Part shown: positions 1-6,129 of the stretch, piece by piece
Numbering within the stretch: position 1 is the stretch's first letter
Layout of the letters: every line of letters begins with the position of its first letter
From: an uncultured Anaerolineaceae bacterium
GTDB taxonomy: Bacteria; Chloroflexota; Anaerolineae; Anaerolineales; Anaerolineaceae
Assembly (NCBI GenBank): GCA_937920255.1
Contig: CALDSL010000129.1
Location: forward strand, 1-6,173
DNA length: 6,173 bases
Direction: 5' to 3'
Position numbers and translations under genes: made by a program
The notes under the pieces: model-generated
Databases searched by the model: none
What the model saw: the letters and a program-made list of their open reading frames with translations, nothing else
What the model was told of the DNA's origin: nothing

Positions 1-1892
1 CCCACCATCGCCACGCGGCGGCCCTGGCGCTGCAGTTCGCTGACCTTGCCGTCTTTATGCTCGGGCAGCACCTCGGCGAAGTAGGTGTCGATGCCCAGTT
101 CTTCCGCCACCGCGGCCGCCACGGCCTGGCTGTCGCCGGTCAGCATGGCCACATCCACGCCCATCTCGCGCAGCCGCCGGACGGCCTGCTTGCTCTCCGG
201 GCGGATCACGTCCGCCAGGGCGAAGCTGGACGCGACCTGGCCGTCTGCGATCAGATGCACCACGCCCTGGCCGCGGTGGCTGGCGGCCTGTTCGAATTCG
301 CGCATCCCGCCCGGCAGATCCAGACCCAGCATTTCCAGCATCCGTGGCCCGCCCACGTAGACGTCCTTCCCCTCCCACCGCGCGCGCACGCCCCTGCCTT
401 TGATGGCTTCAAAACCGCTCACCGCCACCCTTTCCAGGCCGCGTTCGTCCGCGCTGGCGCGGATGCCCCGCGCGATGGTGTGCTCGCTATCGCCCTCGAC
501 CGCCGCAGTAAGCGCCAGAGCCTGTTCCTCTTCCCAGCCCGGCGCGGTTTGCATGCCCACCACACCGAACGCTCCACGGGTGAGCGTGCCGGTCTTATCG
601 AAGATGATGGTGTTGACCTGGCGCGCTTCTTCCATCGCCAACCGGTTGCGCACCAGAATACCGTTTCGCGCGCCCATCCCGGTGGTGATCGCCACCACCA
701 GCGGGATGGCCAGCCCCAGGGCGTGCGGGCAGGCGATCACCAGCACGGTGGCCACCCGCTCAATCACGCTGACGTTGAACCCCACCGCCACAGTCCACGC
801 CACGGCCGTGACCAGCGCCACGCCCAGGGCCACGTAGAACAGCCAACCCGCGGCTTTATCCGCCAGCACTTGCGTGCGGCTTTTCGAGCGCTGGGCCTCG
901 TCCACCAACCGCATGATCCCGGCCAGCGCGGTCTGGTCGCCGGTGGCGGTGACCTGCACGCGCAGCGAGCCGTCGCCGTTGATCGTCCCGGCGATGACCT
1001 TCGCGCCGGGCGTTTTCTTTACCGGCTGCGACTCGCCGGTGATCATGGCTTCGTCGACGTCTGATTCGCCCCCGGTAACCTGCCCGTCGGTGGGCACGCT
1101 GGCCCCCGGGCGGACGAGCACCGTATCGCCGGCGCGCAGGCTGCTGACGGCCACGCTTTCGGTTGCACCGTCGGCGCGCACGCGCTCGGCCGTATCCGGC
1201 ATCAGCCTGGCCAGCGCATCCAGCGCGCCGCTGGCCTGGCGCACGCTGCGCATCTCCAGCCAGTGCCCCAGCAGCATGATAACAATCAGCGTGACCAGTT
1301 CCCAGAAGAAGGGCATCTGTCCCGGCAGCGCCAGGGTGGCCAGCGAATACACAAACGCCACCACAATGGCCAGCGAGATGAGCGTCATCATCCCCGGCTG
1401 GCGGTTGCGCAATTCCGGCAGCGCCATCTGCAGGAAGGGCACGCCGCCGTACGCAAACACGATCACCGAAAAGACCGGCTCGATCCACTGGATGCCGGGG
1501 AAGGCGGGCATGGAGAAACCCAGAAATTGCTGCACCATCTGGCTGTACAGCAGCACCGGAATGGACAGCAGCAGCGAAATCCAAAAGCGCCGGCGGAACA
1601 TCTGCTCGTGGCCGGTGTGGTCGACGTGTTCCGTGTGCCCGCCGTGACCGGCCGCCTCGTGCGCGTTCTGGTGCGCGTGCTGCATGGCCGCGCTGGCCGC
1701 ACCCGTCTGCGGGACCTGCTCGTGGCCCATGGCGGCGTGATCGATCTCGGTTTCGGTTTGCGCGTCCTGCGCGTGGTGGTGGTCGACGTCGCGCCCGTGC
1801 GTGGCTTTGTCCATCGCCTCGTGCTGCACCGGCTCCGGGCTCTGATCCACGCCGCCCGGTTGGTGATGGTGGTGCTCATGGTTTTCGGCCAT
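1..1892 (-). CDS. copB: CopB-type copper-translocating P1B ATPase, 3' end cut by window edge
   Basis: An inner-membrane ATPase that uses ATP to pump copper (Cu+ or Cu2+, perhaps Ag+) out of the cytoplasm. The sequence shows a His-rich N-terminus (20 His in residues 1-97, no CxxC HMA domain). Helices follow at about 104-125, 137-157, 168-189 and 195-214 (the last ending GHWLEMR). The A-domain TGE is at 285-287, with helices at 348-370 and 376-400. The metal-site CPH is 388-390, the phosphorylated Asp is D432 in DKTGTLT, and TGD is 585-587. CPH plus the His-rich tail is the CopB (P1B-3) pattern; CopA has CPC. The usual SEHP is SEHT here, with H471 kept. The ATG at 1890-1892 has AAGGAG seven bases upstream. 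The frame is open for 630 codons and ends at VAMVG, just before the expected GDGxND hinge; the last two helices lie outside the window. The cut is the window edge, not a mutation. Family call firm; metal inferred. Confidence 0.95.
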   Translation of the reverse strand, partial: MAENHEHHHHQPGGVDQSPEPVQHEAMDKATHGRDVDHHHAQDAQTETEIDHAAMGHEQVPQTGAASAAMQHAHQNAHEAAGHGGHTEHVDHTGHEQMFRRRFWISLLLSIPVLLYSQMVQQFLGFSMPAFPGIQWIEPVFSVIVFAYGGVPFLQMALPELRNRQPGMMTLISLAIVVAFVYSLATLALPGQMPFFWELVTLIVIMLLGHWLEMRSVRQASGALDALARLMPDTAERVRADGATESVAVSSLRAGDTVLVRPGASVPTDGQVTGGESDVDEAMITGESQPVKKTPGAKVIAGTINGDGSLRVQVTATGDQTALAGIMRLVDEAQRSKSRTQVLADKAAGWLFYVALGVALVTAVAWTVAVGFNVSVIERVATVLVIACPHALGLAIPLVVAITTGMGARNGILVRNRLAMEEARQVNTIIFDKTGTLTRGAFGVVGMQTAPGWEEEQALALTAAVEGDSEHTIARGIRASADERGLERVAVSGFEAIKGRGVRARWEGKDVYVGGPRMLEMLGLDLPGGMREFEQAASHRGQGVVHLIADGQVASSFALADVIRPESKQAVRRLREMGVDVAMLTGDSQAVAAAVAEELGIDTYFAEVLPEHKDGKVSELQRQGRRVAMV

Positions 1893-1933
1893 GCTTGTGC
1901 TCCTTCTCCCCCGACCCTCATACCGATAACACA

Positions 1934-1965
1934 CTACCGGGCGGTGGAAGACCATCGCCCGGTAG
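1934..1965. promoter_or_regulatory. 14-bp-arm dyad in the copB leader: candidate operator or leader hairpin
   Basis: The arms are CTACCGGGCGGTGG (1934-1947) and CCATCGCCCGGTAG (1952-1965), with a 4-base loop and one mismatch in 14 pairs. The dyad starts a few bases after the predicted copB transcription start and ends about 40 bases before the ATG. A repressor bound here would block transcription, which suits a metal-responsive regulator. I cannot assign it to CsoR, CopY or another family. As RNA the odd pair is a G-U wobble on the plus strand but a C-A mismatch on the minus strand, which slightly favours a DNA site. No T-run follows on the minus strand, so a simple terminator is less likely. 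Confidence 0.5.
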
Positions 1966-1975
1966 ACCCTTACCT

Positions 1976-2004
1976 ATTATGAATCATCGCCGGCCAAACC
2001 GCAA
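1976..2004 (-). promoter_or_regulatory. candidate sigma-70 promoter of copB
   Basis: On the minus strand, TTGCGG (1999-2004) and CATAAT (1976-1981) are separated by exactly 17 bp. The -10 matches consensus at 5 of 6 positions; the -35 matches only at 3. Transcription would start near 1969, about 75 bases ahead of the copB ATG and just before the 1934-1965 dyad. A weak -35 suits a regulated promoter. It would give copB its own transcript, separate from the upstream SRPBCC gene. Prediction by eye only. Confidence 0.4.
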
Positions 2005-2017
2005 TCAGGGATTTCCC

Positions 2018-2938
2018 TTAGCTGTGCGCTCCGGCCGCGCTGCGCGCGGCCATCCAGCGGCGAAACGGGCCGCGCCGGAAGGCGATGAACACTCCCGCCG
2101 CGACCGCCAGCAGCAGCGCCACGCGCACCAGCATCGGCGGTTGGAGATAGGTGAGCACAAACAGCACCACGATTGCCTCCAGACCCACGCCCAGCGCGTG
2201 GTAGCCGTCGGGTACGCGCACGAAGCGCACCGCGCAGGCCACGCCCATGCCAAACACCAGCAGCCAGATCAGCGCGCCCAGCAGTTCTTGACCCGCGAAG
2301 GGCAGCCGGCCTTCGGCGCGGGACTGGATGCCGAGGATCATGCCGCGTTCCATCACATAGCCGGTGGTAAAGACCGCGTTAACCAGGCCTTTGGGGGCCT
2401 CAAACGGGAAGGCGATGCGGTGGCGCACGATCAGCCGCGAGGTATCCGCGGTCACCGGCTCGACGTACCACAACCAGGTCCACTGCATGGGCAGTTTGTC
2501 GGTGGCGGTGGCCATCACCCACTGCCCGGGTTGGTAGTCGTGGATGACCATGTAGTCCATGATGATTCCCTGGCGGTCCTTTTCGGGCGTCTGCCATTCG
2601 GGGCGCACCTGGTTGGCGTTGGTGTAGCGGCACTCGCCGCTGGTGGCGCAAAACGTGTTTTCGATGAAGGTGATGGAATAAAACGCGGCGCGCGAATCGC
2701 CGATCTGCGCCAGCCAGGGGTAGACCGCCTCGGCCGGAGCCTGGATGGTGACAGCGTGGTTCCAGATCAGGTCGGGATTGGTGACCATCTCATCGCCGGG
2801 CAGCGCGCGGGCGGCCTCTTCCGGCGTGGAACCCCAGGTTGGGATGAGAGCGTTGATCCAGCTGAAGCCGATCACGACGACCAGCAGCGCGGCGGCTGCT
2901 CCAATGAGGAAACGGTGGAAAGGTTTTTGGGGTTTCAT
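2018..2938 (-). CDS. membrane-anchored SRPBCC (START-like) domain protein, function unknown
   Basis: A 306-residue protein. A short positive start (K2, K5, R9) and a helix at about 10-33 should anchor it with the next domain outside the cytoplasm. Residues about 60-210 form an SRPBCC/START-like domain with recognisable features of the subfamily: PWLAQIG (74-80), the R83/FYS segment, an IEN turn (92-94), RPEW (112-115), PGQW (137-140) and a MERGM-LGIQ-RAE helix near the end. The C-terminus adds three helices at about 219-237, 248-265 and 269-287. SRPBCC folds have a hydrophobic cavity for lipids or other small molecules, so a membrane lipophilic ligand is plausible but unproven. C97 and C103 might form a disulfide. 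The gene starts 49 bp after the flavodoxin gene and is probably co-transcribed with it. No clear Shine-Dalgarno precedes the ATG at 2936-2938; this start was chosen because it begins the anchor helix. Fold assignment good, role unknown. Confidence 0.85.
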   Translation of the reverse strand: MKPQKPFHRFLIGAAAALLVVVIGFSWINALIPTWGSTPEEAARALPGDEMVTNPDLIWNHAVTIQAPAEAVYPWLAQIGDSRAAFYSITFIENTFCATSGECRYTNANQVRPEWQTPEKDRQGIIMDYMVIHDYQPGQWVMATATDKLPMQWTWLWYVEPVTADTSRLIVRHRIAFPFEAPKGLVNAVFTTGYVMERGMILGIQSRAEGRLPFAGQELLGALIWLLVFGMGVACAVRFVRVPDGYHALGVGLEAIVVLFVLTYLQPPMLVRVALLLAVAAGVFIAFRRGPFRRWMAARSAAGAHS

Positions 2939-2987
2939 GGTCTTGATTTTGCTTGCAGTTATGTGATAAAAGACAATTAAGCCGGTT

Positions 2988-3497
2988 TTAGAACACCATC
3001 AGATTGGATGCCATCTCTTTGGCCCACGCGCGGATCAGATCCCAGTCGCGCCCGTCGTTGGCAGGGATTTCCTTGAGCGGCTTGATCAGGTTGAACGGAA
3101 ATCCGAGGTTGGCCGGGTCAAACTTGCCTACAAAAACCGTGGTTTCCACCGGCTTGAACCAGGGGAAACGCACCAGATCTTTGCGCAACTGCTCCTGCGC
3201 GTCCATTAGCTCGGATTCTTTGTTGCTCCACGGCCCGAGGGCAAATACCGCCACCTGAAGCTGCGTGAGGGCTTTGCGGTGGCGCGTCAAAAAATTGAGC
3301 GCGTCTTTGTGCCAGCGGAACATGTAGAGCGGCGCGCCCAACACCACCGCGCGGTAGCCGTCGAGCGAGCGCACGTCTTTGGCGGCCGAAAAATCCACTT
3401 CCAGGCCGTCTTCGCGCAAGGTTTGGGCGATGGCTTCCGCGACTTCGCGCGTGGAACCGTATTTCGTGGCGTACGCCACAAGCACACTGGCAGGCAT
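2988..3497 (-). CDS. flavodoxin-domain protein, HemG-like
   Basis: A 169-residue single-domain flavodoxin fold expected to bind FMN and carry electrons in the cytoplasm or at the membrane face. The FMN phosphate loop is at residues 10-16 (ATKYGST). The second FMN-contact strand and loop is LGAPLYMFRWHKDAL (53-67), whose layout recalls the HemG family (GA-x-x-Y, then H-K). VAVFALGPW (82-90) is the third strand. HemG is a quinone-linked protoporphyrinogen IX dehydrogenase of about 180 residues. Many COG4635 members have no known partner and no haem genes are nearby, so I do not name it hemG. The ATG at 3495-3497 has a strong AGGAGG (3503-3508) five bases upstream, which fixes the start. It probably leads a two-gene unit with the SRPBCC gene. 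The C-terminus (AKEMASNLMVF) is ordinary and nothing looks broken. Confidence 0.88.
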   Translation of the reverse strand: MPASVLVAYATKYGSTREVAEAIAQTLREDGLEVDFSAAKDVRSLDGYRAVVLGAPLYMFRWHKDALNFLTRHRKALTQLQVAVFALGPWSNKESELMDAQEQLRKDLVRFPWFKPVETTVFVGKFDPANLGFPFNLIKPLKEIPANDGRDWDLIRAWAKEMASNLMVF

Positions 3498-3546
3498 GCT
3501 GTCCTCCTATGCAAATGCGTTTGAAAACCGGGAGAATGATCGTTTA

Positions 3547-3579
3547 AGTATAACCGCAAACGGTCAGAAACTGCCGTTT
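3547..3579 (-). promoter_or_regulatory. candidate flavodoxin promoter -10 with overlapping inverted repeat
   Basis: TATACT on the minus strand (3547-3552) matches the -10 consensus at 5 of 6 positions and would give a leader of about 43 bases. No good -35 is seen at 16-18 bp. Instead, an inverted repeat sits directly upstream: AAACGGTCAG (3558-3567) and CTGCCGTTT (3571-3579), with a 3-base centre and one unpaired T. Its position over the -35 region suits an operator or activator site. Weak prediction. Confidence 0.3.
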
Positions 3580-3618
3580 TGACGGGGATTGAAAAGCCGG
3601 CGTATTTTATTGGCCACC

Positions 3619-3723
3619 AAAAAAGACCTTACCGCGAAGAAGCGAAGAGCGCGAAGAAAACGCGAAGAAGATTTTAAATCGCTTTTCTTCGCGTTTTCTT
3701 CGCGCTCTTCGCTTCTTCGCGGT
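3619..3723 (-). terminator. long perfect hairpin repeat, probable terminator of the transaldolase gene
   Basis: The arms at 3631-3669 and 3685-3723 are exact reverse complements over 39 bp, around a 15-base A/T-rich loop. Imperfect pairing continues outward to about 3614 and 3737. Each arm is itself built from degenerate copies of a GCGAAGA-type unit (CGCGAAGAA, GCGAAGAG, CGCGAAGAAAA, CGCGAAGAAG). Read on the minus strand, the hairpin lies 40 bases after the transaldolase stop, and a run of six T (3619-3624) follows, as in an intrinsic terminator. Similar purine-rich GCGAAGA intergenic repeats occur in many environmental bacterial genomes, so it is probably also a dispersed repeat family member. 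The 266-base gap between the flavodoxin and transaldolase genes holds only this and the flavodoxin promoter region. Confidence 0.75.
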
Positions 3724-3763
3724 GAGGTTTTGTGTGGTTATCTACTAAAGAGAATGAGAAGAT

Positions 3764-4426
3764 TTATTCGTACGGAGTGGCGTCCCAGAACTGCGAAAAC
3801 CGGGCGATGCCTTCGCGGGTGTAGGGGTGCTGGATGCCTTCCTGATACACGGAAAGCGCGGCGGTGACGATATCCGCGCCGGCCAGGGCGCTATCCACAA
3901 CCTGGTGCGCGTTACGCACCGCGGCCACGATGATTTTGGAGGAAAAGTCGTAATTGTCGCGAATGGTCATGATGTCGGCCAGGAAGCCGCGCGTGTCCTC
4001 GCCGTTGGCCTCCTTCCAGCCGATGAAAGGCGAGATGTAGTACGCCCCGGCGCGCATGGCCTGCAGCGCCTGCATGGCCGAAAACACCAGGGTGCAGTTG
4101 GCGCGGATGTTCTTGCGCGCCAGGGCTTCGATGGTCTTGAACGCCGGCTCGATGCACTGCAGCTTGATCACAAAGTTGGGAGAAATGGCCGCCAGCTTCT
4201 CCGCCTCGGGCAGCATTTCTTCGTGGGTGGTGAAATGTGGGTTGACCTCCACTGAGACGGTTTTATCAGTGCCCTCCACCAGCCGCGCGATCTCGCGGAT
4301 GGTGGTCAGAAACGGTTTGCCGGAGGCCTGCACGTGGCGCGGGTTGGTGGTGATGCCGTCGATGTTGTACGCATCCAGGGCGTAGGCGATTTCGCTGGTC
4401 AGAGCGCTGTCGAGGAAAAATTGCAT
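3764..4426 (-). CDS. transaldolase / fructose-6-phosphate aldolase family protein
   Basis: A 220-residue cytosolic TIM-barrel aldolase, the length of the short FSA/TalC-type members. Class I aldolases of this family form a Schiff base with a dihydroxyacetone-type donor and transfer it to an aldehyde. Visible here are D6 (FFLD), the TTNP motif (26-29), the Schiff-base lysine K88 (FVIKLQ) and T112 in NCTLVFS. E60 lies where E. coli FSA has Q59, and F134 where FSA has Tyr131; both are transaldolase-like choices. The phosphate site is unusual: W137 occupies the FSA Arg134 position and A169 the Ser166 position, while R171 is kept. The real acceptor may therefore not be a standard sugar phosphate. 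Alignment was made from memory. The ATG at 4424-4426 has AGAGG seven bases upstream. It lies downstream of a sugar isomerase gene but with its own leader and palindrome. Confidence 0.9.
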   Translation of the reverse strand: MQFFLDSALTSEIAYALDAYNIDGITTNPRHVQASGKPFLTTIREIARLVEGTDKTVSVEVNPHFTTHEEMLPEAEKLAAISPNFVIKLQCIEPAFKTIEALARKNIRANCTLVFSAMQALQAMRAGAYYISPFIGWKEANGEDTRGFLADIMTIRDNYDFSSKIIVAAVRNAHQVVDSALAGADIVTAALSVYQEGIQHPYTREGIARFSQFWDATPYE

Positions 4427-4439
4427 GGAGGTACCTCTT

Positions 4440-4453
4440 TGATTACGTAATCA
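4440..4453. promoter_or_regulatory. 14-bp perfect palindrome before the transaldolase gene, candidate operator
   Basis: TGATTACGTAATCA is a perfect palindrome centred about 20 bases upstream of the transaldolase ATG, next to its Shine-Dalgarno. A -10-like TACAAT on the minus strand (4468-4473, 5 of 6 matches) would start transcription near 4461 and place the palindrome just downstream, where a bound repressor blocks elongation. No convincing -35 is seen. The A/T-rich site stands out in GC-rich DNA. The regulator family is not assignable; sugar-responsive GntR, LacI or TetR types are only possibilities. Confidence 0.45.
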
Positions 4454-4469
4454 TTGGCGGATAAAGGAT

Positions 4470-4649
4470 TGTAGGGGTGAAGCATCCGGTCAGGCGTATG
4501 CGAAACAAAAAGGGGCTGGTCTCTCCGGATGCTTCACCCAGGTATTGTCGTTAGACATGCACTGCGGCCGGCATACGTTTGGGTGAAGCATCCGGAAGAC
4601 GAAGAGGGCTCTCTCCAGGCTTGGCCCGACCGGATGCTTCACCCCTACA
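4470..4649. repeat. 180-bp element of two nested perfect inverted repeats, MITE- or REP-like
   Basis: The core GGGTGAAGCATCCGG or its complement occurs four times in alternating orientation: plus (4476-4490), minus (4525-4539), plus (4581-4595), minus (4630-4644). The outer two copies extend to a 21-bp perfect inverted repeat (4470-4490 and 4629-4649). The inner two extend to a 17-bp perfect one (4524-4540 and 4580-4596). A shorter pair, CGTATGC (4495-4501) and GCATACG (4571-4577), lies between them. No protein is encoded. The element fills most of the 237 bases between the isomerase stop and the transaldolase start, ending 14 bp from the former. It may be a non-autonomous mobile repeat or a REP-type structure, and could attenuate read-through. 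I saw no clear target-site duplication. Confidence 0.8.
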
Positions 4650-4663
4650 TTGGGTTAGCATGG

Positions 4664-6022
4664 TTAAGCATCCAAATCCAATTCCGGCAAACCCACCAGC
4701 CGAGCGAAGGCGCGCAGTTCGAGCACGTAGTACCCGTACACCAGCGAAAGGTGATGCTCCAGCCCGGCGCGCATCCAGCGCTCGAAGAACGGCCCCGCGC
4801 CGCCAGCCGGGCGCAGCACGCCGGCCGTGCCACTGAACGGCTTTGGCTCGGCCAGCATCTGCCCGCGGCCGTAGACCAGACGCAGCCCGCCGCCGGCCTG
4901 GCTGACGCGCGCCAGGGTCACCGCGCCGGCTTTGAGCGGGAAGTCCATCACCAGCGGCAGCTTGCGGTTGGAATGCAGCGCGCCGCGCGCTTCCACACCC
5001 GGTTCGGCCATCGAGAGCGGCGCCAGGCCGCAGTGCCACAGCGCCACGCGGTCGCCGGGGGCGTCCAGCGCGACGATATCTGTGCCAAACGCCGGGCTGC
5101 CGGAGAGCGCCTGCAGCATCCACTGCGTCAGCGTACCGTTGATGTCGGCCTCGCAACTGCACGGCAGTGGGGCGGGCATCTGGAACCCGTCTGAGAGCAG
5201 CGACATGGCCCCGCACGCGGCGCAGCCAAGCTGGGTGAAAAATTCCGGCCAGCAGCGCACTGCCAGCCCATCCAGACCCTGCTCGCGGGCGATTGACCGC
5301 AGTGCCAGGAATGCGCTCAGCGTGCCCTCCAGCGGCGCCTGTTCCAGCTCCGCCAGGTTGCTCAGGTGGCCCTCCAGCGCGGCGCGGACGGCGCGCAATT
5401 CGGCTGGCGGGATTCTGCGCGCGCGGGCAAATACTTCATCCAAGCCAATGCGCCGGACCCGCACGCCGAACTGAGCCAGTAGCGCGCTTTCGTCCAGGCG
5501 GCAGGTGTCCAGGCCGTCCGGGTGCTCGCCCACCACGCCCAGGCAGGCGCCTTGCAGCCCGCGGCGCAGGGCTCCGGCCTTGGCCAGCGCACGCGCCTGG
5601 CGCAGCGCGCCCGCGTCGTTTGGGCTGGCGCATACCCACTCGTACTGCCGGCCGCGCAGCGCCAGCGCGTGCCCGGCCAGGGTGACGCCGCACAGCGAGT
5701 TGAGCCGCAGCCGCCCGCCGCTCCAGGGTTCGGGCACGGCCCACAGCAGCAACGGCGTGTCGCAGGCCGCGGCCAGCGCGGTCACCAGGGTGCTGTCGGC
5801 AAAGGTGGCCTGGAACACCAGCAGCATGTCGGGCGGCTGGCTTTGCAGCGCGCGCGCCGCGGCCTGTGCCTGTTCCAACGATGTGACCGGCTCGGCCGGG
5901 CCGTCCAGTATGAAGCCGGCTGCCAGCAGGCTGGCGCGCGCCTGGCGGATCATGTCTTCTGCCAGCGGCACGTCGAAGGTGGTGCGGATGAGGGGGAGAA
6001 ATGCGATGCGCAGGGGGTGCAT
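4664..6022 (-). CDS. L-fucose/L-arabinose isomerase-family protein (COG2407-like)
   Basis: A 452-residue cytosolic protein of the metal-dependent aldose-ketose isomerase family typified by FucI and AraA. The start (RIAFLPLIRTTFDV, 5-18) fits the N-terminal Rossmann-like domain, with a second one around 100-200. The C-terminal part carries the family signature: RCWPEFF (256-262), a Cys-rich GCAACG (266-271), CEADINGTLT (290-299) and LWHCGLAPLSMA (328-339). E260, E291 or D293, and a His such as H330 are likely Mn2+/metal ligands by analogy with FucI (Glu, Asp, His). The exact sugar cannot be told. Members of this family often sit near transketolase or transaldolase genes, and a transaldolase homologue follows here, suggesting one sugar pathway. 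No clear Shine-Dalgarno precedes the ATG at 6020-6022; this start was chosen from the conserved N-terminal strand. The first gene of the window in transcription order. Confidence 0.85.
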   Translation of the reverse strand: MHPLRIAFLPLIRTTFDVPLAEDMIRQARASLLAAGFILDGPAEPVTSLEQAQAAARALQSQPPDMLLVFQATFADSTLVTALAAACDTPLLLWAVPEPWSGGRLRLNSLCGVTLAGHALALRGRQYEWVCASPNDAGALRQARALAKAGALRRGLQGACLGVVGEHPDGLDTCRLDESALLAQFGVRVRRIGLDEVFARARRIPPAELRAVRAALEGHLSNLAELEQAPLEGTLSAFLALRSIAREQGLDGLAVRCWPEFFTQLGCAACGAMSLLSDGFQMPAPLPCSCEADINGTLTQWMLQALSGSPAFGTDIVALDAPGDRVALWHCGLAPLSMAEPGVEARGALHSNRKLPLVMDFPLKAGAVTLARVSQAGGGLRLVYGRGQMLAEPKPFSGTAGVLRPAGGAGPFFERWMRAGLEHHLSLVYGYYVLELRAFARLVGLPELDLDA

Positions 6023-6100
6023 GGCCAGCTTTCAGCGCGGCCGGCCCGGTTGGAGGGGGCCGTTTTGCAGGAAGTTTGTTGGATGTGGAACGATGGTTAT

Positions 6101-6129
6101 ATTCTATAATCTAGATGCAGGCATGTCAA
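6101..6129 (-). promoter_or_regulatory. sigma-70-type promoter of the isomerase gene
   Basis: On the minus strand, a perfect TTGACA (6124-6129) and TAGAAT (6101-6106, 5 of 6 matches) are separated by exactly 17 bp, in an A/T-rich pocket of otherwise GC-rich DNA. Transcription would start near 6094, giving a leader of about 70 bases with a short GC hairpin (6042-6047 pairing with 6057-6062). This is the best promoter in the window. A TATAAT on the plus strand (6105-6110) overlaps it and could serve a divergent gene, though without a good -35. Confidence 0.65.

Noticed and set aside
57..1064. 335-residue plus-strand open frame antisense to copB
   Set aside because: It mirrors the GC-rich codons of the ATPase, is rich in His, Arg and Pro, and shows no domain; the opposite strand has all P-type ATPase motifs in one frame.
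1895..2980. 361-residue plus-strand open frame over the SRPBCC gene
   Set aside because: Composition is shadow-like (His, Arg, Gly, Gln), with no recognisable fold, while the minus strand codes for a protein with anchor helix and SRPBCC motifs.
3589..3867. 92-residue plus-strand open frame across the long hairpin
   Set aside because: Most of it is a translation of the repeat arms (Lys/Arg-rich, then Phe/Ser-rich) and it runs into the transaldolase 3' end in antisense.
4470..4649. CRISPR-like array
   Set aside because: The four 15-mers alternate in orientation and are unevenly spaced; CRISPR repeats are direct, longer and regularly spaced.
4529..5194. Plus-strand open frames starting in the nested repeat and running over the isomerase gene
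   Set aside because: They start inside the repeat element, have shadow-like composition, and oppose a gene with clear family motifs.
3764..6022. Sulfoquinovose (sulfo-transaldolase) pathway
   Set aside because: A transaldolase next to an isomerase is suggestive, but this isomerase is of the fucose/arabinose type and no sulfolactaldehyde or sulfosugar transport gene is present.
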